NCBI GenBank assembly: GCA_003282835.1
Contig: QBYL01000001.1
Coordinates: forward strand, 1-64,000
Reading direction: 5' to 3'
From: Pelagibacteraceae bacterium AG-325-J13
GTDB taxonomy: Bacteria > Pseudomonadota > Alphaproteobacteria > Pelagibacterales > Pelagibacteraceae
DNA: 64,000 nt
Under the pieces are notes generated by a model. The model ran no database searches and was not told the origin of the DNA. It saw nothing but the letters and a program-made list of their open reading frames with translations. The translations under genes were made by a program, and so were the position numbers. Numbering within the stretch: position 1 is the first letter of the stretch; each line of letters starts with the position of its first letter. Below, piece after piece: positions 57,578-64,000 of this stretch.

Positions 57578-58755
57578 TAAGCGACTAAGTAATTAACTTT
57601 GTTTGAATTTTCATATAAAGATAAAATAGGTTTGTCTTGTAACTCAAATATCTTATCAGAATAAAATCCATTAAAACTTGTTCTAAATGTTAATCCATAA
57701 GCACCAAGTTGACCTAATTCAATGTAGTCTCCCTCTTTAATATTGTTTGGTAGTAAAAAAGGTCCTTTCATAAAATCTAAGCTATCACAAGTTGGACCAA
57801 AAAAACTAAATGAGGTTAATTTTTTCGATAAAAATCTTCCATTTGTTATCATTCGTGATGGGAATACAAAATTAGGGACACCAGCATCAAACAACGAACC
57901 ATACGTTCCATCATTTATGTAAAGATTCTGTTTCTTTCTTAAAATAACTTTGACTATTGTAGATCCACTTTCTGCAACTATTGCTCGACCAGGTTCACAA
58001 ATTATTTTTGGTAATTTTTCTATTTTTAAATTTTCTAAAGATTTTTTAATTTCATTAATGTAATTGATTAATGGCTCTGGATTAAGATCAGGATAAATTG
58101 ATGGAAAGCCGCCTCCAATATTTATTACATCAGGTACAATTTTCGTTTTTCTTATAATATTATTTATTTCTTTAATACCTTTCGAGTAAGAAATTTTGTG
58201 CATACATTGTGAACCGACATGAAAACTAATTCCAAGTTTTTTTGAATGTTGTTTACATAATCTTACAAGCCCTAAAGCTTCAGAAGGTAAAGCACCAAAC
58301 TTTCTTGAAAGATCAATTTCAGCATGTTCATTAGAAATAGCTATTCGAACATATAAATTTAAATCTTTAGCTTGGTTTGTCGCTTCGAGTATTTTTTGTA
58401 ATTCATCTTTATTATCTAGTGCAAAATTTTTTACTCCAAAGTCAAAATAAGCTGAAGTAATGCTTTCTTTACTTTTAACAGTATGCATAAAATATAAATT
58501 AGCATCATCTTTAATTTTTCTAATAAGTTTTATTTCATTTAGGGAAGCAACATCAAAATTTTTAATACCGTTAGATATAATTTGTTTAATAATAAATTCG
58601 CTTGGATTAGTTTTCACCGCATACAAAACACTTCCAGGGAAGTTATCCTTAAAGAACTTTATTGATTTTTTTATCGACTCTGGCCGTACGCAATATACGG
58701 GGTAATCGGGTTTTAGTTCATTAACTAAGTCGTTAACGTCTTTAAATTTTCGCAT
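57577..58755 (-). CDS. PLP-dependent ornithine/lysine decarboxylase
   Basis: Fold-III (alanine-racemase-like) basic amino-acid decarboxylase of 392 residues, similar to eukaryotic-type ODC. The PLP lysine is K48 in LYAVKTNP, and phosphate binding is by GGGFPS and the EPGRAIVAESG segment. The partner-subunit active-site Cys323 is in FFGPTCDSLDFM. Ornithine is the most likely substrate (putrescine product), with lysine as an alternative. It heads the cassette, and a hairpin-rich leader of 157 bp separates it from divergent regA. Confidence 0.88.
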   Translation of the reverse strand: MRKFKDVNDLVNELKPDYPVYCVRPESIKKSIKFFKDNFPGSVLYAVKTNPSEFIIKQIISNGIKNFDVASLNEIKLIRKIKDDANLYFMHTVKSKESITSAYFDFGVKNFALDNKDELQKILEATNQAKDLNLYVRIAISNEHAEIDLSRKFGALPSEALGLVRLCKQHSKKLGISFHVGSQCMHKISYSKGIKEINNIIRKTKIVPDVINIGGGFPSIYPDLNPEPLINYINEIKKSLENLKIEKLPKIICEPGRAIVAESGSTIVKVILRKKQNLYINDGTYGSLFDAGVPNFVFPSRMITNGRFLSKKLTSFSFFGPTCDSLDFMKGPFLLPNNIKEGDYIELGQLGAYGLTFRTSFNGFYSDKIFELQDKPILSLYENSNKVNYLVA

Positions 58756-58783
58756 TTCATGTGTCCCTCGTTTTTTTACACAG

Positions 58784-58840
58784 AAGGTTTTTAAAAAATT
58801 TTAATAAAAAAAACCTTATAAAGTCGCTTTAAGGTTTTTT
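58784..58840 (-). promoter_or_regulatory. possible attenuator leader of the decarboxylase gene
   Basis: Read on the minus strand: segment 1 AAAAAACCTT (58840-58831), segment 2 AAGGTTTTTTTT (58817-58806) and segment 3 AAAAACCTT (58792-58784). Segments 1 and 2 form a stem continued by AAAG/CTTT around a CGA loop and end in eight T residues, an intrinsic-terminator form. Segment 2 can instead pair with segment 3, which would dissolve the terminator. The same hairpin also has a T-tract on the plus strand. A family of speF leader RNAs is known upstream of ODC genes in alphaproteobacteria. A promoter-like TTGTCA...TTATAA overlaps the same DNA and is a competing reading. Confidence 0.5.
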
Positions 58841-58901
58841 GACAATTATGTAAAGAAAAAAATGTCTTCTGAGAGGTTGAAATCAAGATATTAATCACCA
58901 T
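58791..58901 (-). CDS. possible 36-aa leader peptide of the decarboxylase operon
   Basis: An ATG at 58901 opens a 36-codon frame that runs through hairpin segments 1 and 2 and stops at 58791, just at the start of segment 3. It begins MVINILIST and is rich in Lys, Phe and Ile, with QKTLKRLYK in the middle. A weak AGG lies upstream. Its position relative to the hairpins is what ribosome-controlled attenuation would need, but translation is unproven. Confidence 0.25.
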   Translation of the reverse strand: MVINILISTSQKTFFSLHNCQKTLKRLYKVFFIKIF

Positions 58902-58912
58902 ATCAAACCTGT

Positions 58913-59485
58913 ATGAGATCGCAAAAAAACTACCCTGAACAACTGAACCTTTCTGAATTTTCAGATAAGTCCCTATTGATACTGGATGATGACGATCCTT
59001 TACGTGGAAGACTATCTAGAGCCATGGAAAAGAAGGGTTTTTCAGTAAAAGAAGCTAAAAATGTGAGTGAAGGACTGGAGATAGTCAAAAATAGTCCACC
59101 AGCTTTCGCTTTAATAGATCTTAGATTAGAAGATGGAAATGGACTAGATGTCGTTAAGGAGCTTTCAAAAGAGAAAAAAGATTGTAGAATTGTAATGTTA
59201 ACGGGATACGGGAATTTGCCAACCGCCGTGGCTGCAGTAAAAGCAGGCGCTATAGATTATATAGCAAAACCAGTGGATGCTGATGATGTAGAAGCAGCAT
59301 TATTAGCTTCACCAGAATCAAAAGCTAAACCACCAGAAAACCCAATGTCTGCAGATAGAGTTAAATGGGAACATATTCACAGGGTGTTTGAACTTTGTAA
59401 TAGAAATGTATCTGAAACAGCAAGAAGACTAAAAATGCATAGAAGGACTTTGCAAAGAATTCTTTCTAAAAGATCCCCAAAATAG
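58913..59485 (+). CDS. regA: redox response regulator RegA/PrrA
   Basis: Response regulator partner of RegB. The 190-residue protein has the receiver acid pocket LLILDDDDPL, phospho-acceptor Asp69 (FALIDLRLEDGNG) and Lys in YIAKPVDADD. A proline-rich linker and the very conserved Fis-type HTH (NVSETARRLKMHRRTLQRIL) follow. RegA controls respiration and redox-linked genes. It is separated from regB by the polyamine cassette. A short 10-codon frame at 58862-58894 lies upstream without clear support. Confidence 0.95.
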   Translation: MRSQKNYPEQLNLSEFSDKSLLILDDDDPLRGRLSRAMEKKGFSVKEAKNVSEGLEIVKNSPPAFALIDLRLEDGNGLDVVKELSKEKKDCRIVMLTGYGNLPTAVAAVKAGAIDYIAKPVDADDVEAALLASPESKAKPPENPMSADRVKWEHIHRVFELCNRNVSETARRLKMHRRTLQRILSKRSPK

Positions 59486-60037
59486 TTAAATTATTTTTTT
59501 AATTTTTTTAATATAGTTTATAGCGAAAGTTACTAATAAGATTTTGAATAATTCAGCTAATAAAAATGGTTGAGCCCCAAGTTTAAAAACTGGCTTATCC
59601 CAGCCAATTAAGCTACCGAGCCATAACATTCCACAAATATATATAATGCTAATAGAAAATGATAATTTACAAAAATTAATTAATAAATTTTTATTGTAAT
59701 TAAATTTTCCAGCAAAAAAAACTGCAATTAAAAAACCAATTAAGTATCCCATTGTAGGCCCTGTGAAATAAACTAAACCAATACCTTTTTCAGGAGTTCC
59801 TGAAAAAACTGGTAATCCTATAATTCCTTCAAACAAATACAACGCTATTGTTGCAACTCCAAGCTTCCAACCAAAGCCAATTCCAATTATCAATACTACC
59901 ATTGTTTGCATTGTCATTGGGACAGGATAAAATGGAATTTTAATTTTTGAGGAAACTGCTAGTAACAAGGTACCTATTAAGATTACAAAAACACTCTTAA
60001 GGGGTCTTGAAGTTGATAAGTTTTTTACAATTTCCAT
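59486..60037 (-). CDS. bioY: biotin transporter BioY
   Basis: Substrate-binding membrane protein of biotin uptake (ECF S-component type). The 183-residue protein has about six transmembrane helices and family segments KIPFYPVPMTMQTMVVL, GFGWKLGVATIALYLFEG, GLPVFSG and TGPTMGYLIGF. BioMN partners are not adjacent; solitary BioY proteins can work alone or with a shared ECF module. The neighbouring ATPase is not of the ECF type. It converges on regA with no spacer. Confidence 0.93.
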   Translation of the reverse strand: MEIVKNLSTSRPLKSVFVILIGTLLLAVSSKIKIPFYPVPMTMQTMVVLIIGIGFGWKLGVATIALYLFEGIIGLPVFSGTPEKGIGLVYFTGPTMGYLIGFLIAVFFAGKFNYNKNLLINFCKLSFSISIIYICGMLWLGSLIGWDKPVFKLGAQPFLLAELFKILLVTFAINYIKKIKKII

Positions 60038-60068
60038 TTCTATAATTTATATTTTTTTTTAGTAAAAT

Positions 60069-60998
60069 CTACCTATTTGTTAATTGAATAAATACATCTT
60101 CTAAATCACCATCTTCCGTAAAAATATCAAGTATTTTTATATCATTTTTATGTAGAAAACTAATAATTTCACCAAAATTATGAGAATTTTTTTCGTAAAT
60201 TACAGTGAGCGAATCAGGAGAATTAATTTTAAATTGTATATTTTTCATACTTAATGTTTTGGCACCATCAATCTTTTTAATTTTAAAATTAATCTTTTTT
60301 GTTTTTATTCTATCCAAAAGTTTTTGAGTGGTATCTAAGGCTACAAGATTTCCTTTATCGATTATTGCAATACGATCACACATCTCTTGGGCTTCAAATA
60401 GATAATGAGTAGTCAAAATTATTGTTACACCTTCATCATTCAACTGCTTAACATTTTTCCAAAGATTATTTCTTAGTTCAACATCAACTCCAGCGGTTGG
60501 TTCATCTAATATTAAGATAGGAGGTTGATGTACCATAGCTTTAGCTATTAATAGTCTTCGCTTCATACCACCTGATAAACTTCTTGAGTAAGCTTTTGCT
60601 TTATTTTCCAAAGCTACCATCTTTAAAATTAAGTGAGTAATTCTATCTTTTTTTGTTATGCCGTATAGACCAGCTTGTAATTCAAGTAATTTTTCTGGAG
60701 TAAAAAAAGCATCTAAATTTACTTCTTGAGGAACTATTCCAATTGAAGCTTTTACTTGTCTCGGATTTTTGTCAATATCGAAGCCCCAAACATTAATATT
60801 ACCTCTAGTTTTAACAACTAAACCTCCTAAGATATTAAGAAATGTTGTTTTACCAGCTCCATTAGGGCCTAGTAATCCAAAAATTTCTCCTTGATCTACT
60901 TTAAAACTTAAATTGTTGAGAGCTATATTTTCTTTTTGATTTTTTGAATTTTTGAAAATTTTGGACAGATTTTCAACAGTTAAAGCTAATTTGTTCAT
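60069..60998 (-). CDS. orphan ABC-2-type ABC transporter ATPase
   Basis: ATP-binding subunit of an ABC exporter, similar to YadG-type proteins. The 309-residue sequence has Walker A GLLGPNGAGKTT, signature SLSGGMKRRLL, Walker B ILILDEPTAGVD and the H-loop TTHYLFEAQEM, and a C-terminal regulatory part after about residue 220. No permease gene lies beside it: bioY is downstream and polA is divergent 41 bp away. Its transported substrate is unknown. Confidence 0.92.
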   Translation of the reverse strand: MNKLALTVENLSKIFKNSKNQKENIALNNLSFKVDQGEIFGLLGPNGAGKTTFLNILGGLVVKTRGNINVWGFDIDKNPRQVKASIGIVPQEVNLDAFFTPEKLLELQAGLYGITKKDRITHLILKMVALENKAKAYSRSLSGGMKRRLLIAKAMVHQPPILILDEPTAGVDVELRNNLWKNVKQLNDEGVTIILTTHYLFEAQEMCDRIAIIDKGNLVALDTTQKLLDRIKTKKINFKIKKIDGAKTLSMKNIQFKINSPDSLTVIYEKNSHNFGEIISFLHKNDIKILDIFTEDGDLEDVFIQLTNR

Positions 60999-61039
60999 AG
61001 TTTGATTAAATTAAGAAAAAATTAATGTAATATATATAT

Positions 61040-63814
61040 ATGAGTTCAATAAAAAAAACAGATCATTATTACCTCATAGATGGATCAGGTTATATTTTTA
61101 GGGCATATTATGCATTACCTCCACTTTCTAGAAAAAGTGACGGCTTACCTACTGGAGCAGTGAGTGGTTTTTGCTCAATGTTATTTAAACTTTTAGAGGA
61201 TGCACGATCAGATGATTCAATTCACAAGCCGACACACTTTGCAGTAATTTTTGACTCAGCCAGAAAAAATTTTAGAAATGAAATTTTCAGTGAATATAAA
61301 GCTAACAGAACAGAAGCACCTGAAGATCTTGCTCCACAGTTTGAATATATAAGAAAATCAGTTAAAGCTTTTAATTTACCTTCAGTCGAACTAATAAATT
61401 ACGAAGCTGATGATCTTATAGCCACCTATGCAAAAAAGGTAACTGATGCAGGAGCTAAGGTAACAGTTATTTCCTCTGATAAAGATCTTATGCAATTAGT
61501 ATCAGATAAAATAAGATTGTATGATCCAATGAAAAATAAAGTTATCGGGGAAAAAGAAGTAATTGATAAATTTGGTGTTAAACCTAATCAAGTTATAGAT
61601 GTTCAGTCATTAGCGGGTGATTCATCTGATAATATACCAGGTGTACCAGGTATAGGAATTAAAACAGCAGCAGAGTTAATAAATAAGTATAAAAACTTAG
61701 ATACTTTGTTAAAGAAAGCATCAGAGATAACTCAAAATAAAAGGAGAGAAAATTTACTTGCAAATAAAGACAAGGCGTTACTCAGTAGAAAATTAGTAAC
61801 ATTGAAAAATGACGTTCCAATAAATGATGATCCAAATAGCTTTATAATAAAAGAGGTAGATAAAGCAAACCTCTATAATTTTTTGCGTGAAATGGAATTT
61901 AATAGACTATTAAGCCAAGTAATTGGGTTTTATGGAGAGGAAAAAGATACTTTATCAGGTGTAATAAATATAAAAGAAAAAAATAATTCAGAAAAAATAA
62001 ATGTTCAAATCTATAAAAGTATTTTGAATGAAAAAGATTTGAATAATTTAATAAATAAATTGAATGAAAAAAAATTTATATCCATCGACACTGAAACATC
62101 CTCACTTAATCCCCTAGAAGCTAAATTAATTGGAATTTCTTTTTGCTGTAGCTCAAATGATTCGTACTACATACCAATAGCACATAAAAACTTTAAATGT
62201 TTAAATAAAGAATTGGTTATAAAAAAAATTAAGCCTTTACTTGAAGATAATAGTGTTAAAAAGATTGGTCAAAATATTAAGTACGATTTTATTGTTTTAA
62301 AAAATAATGGAATTGAAATGTCTCCTCTCGAAGATACGATGTTACTATCATATGTTTTGGATGCTGGAAATAATAGACATAATATGGATATATTATCAGA
62401 ACTGCATCTTAATCACAAAACTATATCTTATAAGGATGTGGTTGGATCTGGAAAAAAACAACTTGAATTTTCCGATGTCAATTTAAAAGCCGCAACTGAA
62501 TATGCTGCAGAAGACGCTGATGTCACCCTAAGACTTTATGAACTTTTATCCCAAAGAGTTAGTGATGAAAAATTAGACAAAATTTATGAAGTTTTTGAAA
62601 AACCAATGATAAGATTGCTTTCTAAGTTAGAGCTAGAGGGAGTTAAAATAGACAAAGAACATTTAAAAAAATTATCTTTAAAATTTCAAGAAAAATTAAA
62701 AAAAATTGAAAAAGAAATATTCAAAATTTCAGGAAAAAAATTTAATATTGGTTCACCAAAACAATTAGGAGAAATAATTTATAATGAATTAAAAATTGCT
62801 AAACTTAAAAAAACTAAGAAAGGAAGTTTAGCAACCAACGCAAAAATTTTGGAAGATCTGGCATTAAAAGGTCATGAATTTCCTAATTTAATTTTGGAAT
62901 GGAGACAAGTATCTAAATTAAAGAGCACCTATAGTGACGCTTTACAAGACCATATAAACAAAAATACAAAAAGAGTTCACACTTCCTTTCTATTAGCCGC
63001 AACAAATACTGGAAGATTAGCGTCTAGTGATCCTAACTTACAAAATATTCCAATTAAAACAGCCGATGGTAAAGAAATAAGAAAAGCATTCATTGCAGAA
63101 AAAGAAAATATTCTAATTTCTGCTGATTATAACCAGATAGAAATGAGAATACTTGCAGATATTGCTGATGTCAAAGCTCTAAAAAAAGCTTTTAAGAATA
63201 ATCAGGATATTCACTCGTTAACTGCTAGCGAGGTTTTTGGACTACCAATTAATAAAGTAACTGAGGATTTTAGGAGAAAAGCCAAAGCTATTAATTTTGG
63301 TATAATATACGGAATTACACAATACGGCTTAGCTAAACAAATTGCAGTAACAAATCAGGAAGCTTTAGATTTCATAAATTCATATTTCAAAAAATTTCCT
63401 GAAATTAAAGACTATATGAATTCTACTATTAAAACTTGTAGACGCCAAGGTTATGTAACCAATATATTTGGAAGAAGAATACATCTTCGTGGTATTAATG
63501 ATAAAAATTTTAGCGTAAGAAGTTTTCAAGAACGGGCTGCTATAAATGCCCCTATACAAGGTTCTGCAGCTGATATCATTCGTTTAGCAATGATCAAAAT
63601 TGATAATTTACTTGAGGAAAGAAAATATCAAGCTAAAATGCTTCTACAAATCCATGACGAACTAATTTTTGAATGTTTGAAAAAAGATGAAAATAACATT
63701 AAAAAAATTATTAAAGATGCCATGACTTCTATTTCAAGTTCAGAGCATCATATGTTTTCAATACCATTAGAAGTAAGTATCAATTCTGGACATAATTGGG
63801 GAGAAGCCCATTAA
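61040..63814 (+). CDS. polA: DNA polymerase I
   Basis: Replication and repair polymerase of 924 residues with all three domains. The N-terminal 5'-3' exonuclease includes DGSGYIFRAYYALPP and SLAGDSSDNIPGVPGIG. The 3'-5' exonuclease has the acid motif SIDTETSSLNP, then GQNIKYDFIVL and YAAEDADVTL, so proofreading residues look intact. The polymerase motifs are SADYNQIEMRILA, RRKAKAINFGIIYG (with the Phe that excludes dideoxynucleotides in E. coli) and LQIHDELIFE. Start ATG at 61040 follows an AT repeat. Confidence 0.98.
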   Translation: MSSIKKTDHYYLIDGSGYIFRAYYALPPLSRKSDGLPTGAVSGFCSMLFKLLEDARSDDSIHKPTHFAVIFDSARKNFRNEIFSEYKANRTEAPEDLAPQFEYIRKSVKAFNLPSVELINYEADDLIATYAKKVTDAGAKVTVISSDKDLMQLVSDKIRLYDPMKNKVIGEKEVIDKFGVKPNQVIDVQSLAGDSSDNIPGVPGIGIKTAAELINKYKNLDTLLKKASEITQNKRRENLLANKDKALLSRKLVTLKNDVPINDDPNSFIIKEVDKANLYNFLREMEFNRLLSQVIGFYGEEKDTLSGVINIKEKNNSEKINVQIYKSILNEKDLNNLINKLNEKKFISIDTETSSLNPLEAKLIGISFCCSSNDSYYIPIAHKNFKCLNKELVIKKIKPLLEDNSVKKIGQNIKYDFIVLKNNGIEMSPLEDTMLLSYVLDAGNNRHNMDILSELHLNHKTISYKDVVGSGKKQLEFSDVNLKAATEYAAEDADVTLRLYELLSQRVSDEKLDKIYEVFEKPMIRLLSKLELEGVKIDKEHLKKLSLKFQEKLKKIEKEIFKISGKKFNIGSPKQLGEIIYNELKIAKLKKTKKGSLATNAKILEDLALKGHEFPNLILEWRQVSKLKSTYSDALQDHINKNTKRVHTSFLLAATNTGRLASSDPNLQNIPIKTADGKEIRKAFIAEKENILISADYNQIEMRILADIADVKALKKAFKNNQDIHSLTASEVFGLPINKVTEDFRRKAKAINFGIIYGITQYGLAKQIAVTNQEALDFINSYFKKFPEIKDYMNSTIKTCRRQGYVTNIFGRRIHLRGINDKNFSVRSFQERAAINAPIQGSAADIIRLAMIKIDNLLEERKYQAKMLLQIHDELIFECLKKDENNIKKIIKDAMTSISSSEHHMFSIPLEVSINSGHNWGEAH

Positions 63815-63853
63815 ACGCCTAAATTTTGACATTAATATCTTGAAAATGAAATT

Positions 63854-64000
63854 ATGAAACAAACCATAGCATTAGTAGATGATGATCGAAATATTTTAAC
63901 AGGAATTAGTATTGCTCTTGAAAGAGAGGGATTTAATGTACAAACATATATCGACGGTGAATCAGCATTGATTGGATTTACAAGAAATCAACCAGATTTA
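63854..64000 (+). CDS. chvI: response regulator ChvI, 5' part only
   Basis: The first 49 codons of a response regulator, cut by the right edge of the window. The sequence [32 protein letters not shown] closely matches the ChvI receiver N-terminus of rhizobia. ChvI with kinase ChvG controls envelope and acid-stress genes in alphaproteobacteria. The rest, including the phospho-acceptor Asp and DNA-binding domain, lies outside. It starts 39 bp after polA. Confidence 0.85.
   Translation, partial: MKQTIALVDDDRNILTGISIALEREGFNVQTYIDGESALIGFTRNQPDL

Noticed and set aside
58862-58894. 10-codon frame upstream of regA
   Set aside because: No ribosome site, no recognisable content; short frames are expected by chance.

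Overview
The window is a gene-dense, strongly A+T-rich chromosomal segment of an alphaproteobacterium. It is most likely a SAR11/Pelagibacterales-type organism: very short intergenic spacers (no gene-free stretch exceeds about 220 bp), lysine/asparagine-rich proteins, and alphaproteobacterial markers (Irr, RegA/RegB, ChvI, DUF3576, alphaproteobacterial-type Fur, malic enzyme-PTA hybrid). No mobile element, prophage, CRISPR array, rRNA or tRNA gene was seen.

Layout. 1-3.1 kb (-): leuS and a DUF3576 lipoprotein. 3.3-4.4 kb (+): a major outer-membrane porin with a strong terminator. 4.4-6.8 kb: two back-to-back divergent pairs with touching start codons (TenI-like/yggS and a YkuD transpeptidase/degenerate response regulator), ending in a 35-codon ArfA-like ribosome-rescue gene. 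6.8-13.1 kb (-): the chaperone operon grpE-dnaK-dnaJ running into a 55-aa membrane protein, dapB, nth and an adenosine kinase. 13.1-18.5 kb: rdgB, an LpoA-like/rsmI/DolP-like envelope group, and maeB. 18.6-37.1 kb (+): a pruned version of the conserved alphaproteobacterial array murJ-trpS-nfu-(tsaB)-fur-miaB-phoH-ybeY-lnt-metK-nusA-infB-rbfA-rpsO-pnp, with a Bax-like glucosaminidase and an antisense polysaccharide deacetylase inserted. 37.1-43.2 kb: a GNAT-like unknown, fabI-fabB-fabA (-), then irr, katG and a DUF2061 protein (+). 43.1-48.3 kb (-): SH3 protein, MoeB/ThiF, dut, coaBC, ubiB, ubiE. 48.3-54.4 kb (+): mutM, rpsT, dnaA, dnaN, gyrB. 54.4-59.5 kb: regB and regA, separated by a convergent polyamine cassette (PLP decarboxylase, deoxyhypusine-synthase-like enzyme, ureohydrolase). 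59.5-64 kb: bioY, an orphan ABC ATPase, polA, and the start of chvI, cut by the window edge.

How the parts work together. Most genes are housekeeping: translation, protein folding, DNA replication and repair, ubiquinone, fatty-acid and envelope synthesis. Regulation appears concentrated in a few sites that can be read directly: a near-perfect Irr-type palindrome inside the katG promoter, an alphaproteobacterial sigma-32-type promoter before dnaK, a terminator hairpin just upstream of nusA, and a leader before the decarboxylase gene with mutually exclusive hairpins and a possible leader peptide.

The best candidates for under-described biology are the short ArfA-like gene, the Irr-katG operator, the polyamine cassette with its leader, and the zero-spacing divergent gene pairs. 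Functions are assigned by motif and family recognition; no database search was run.
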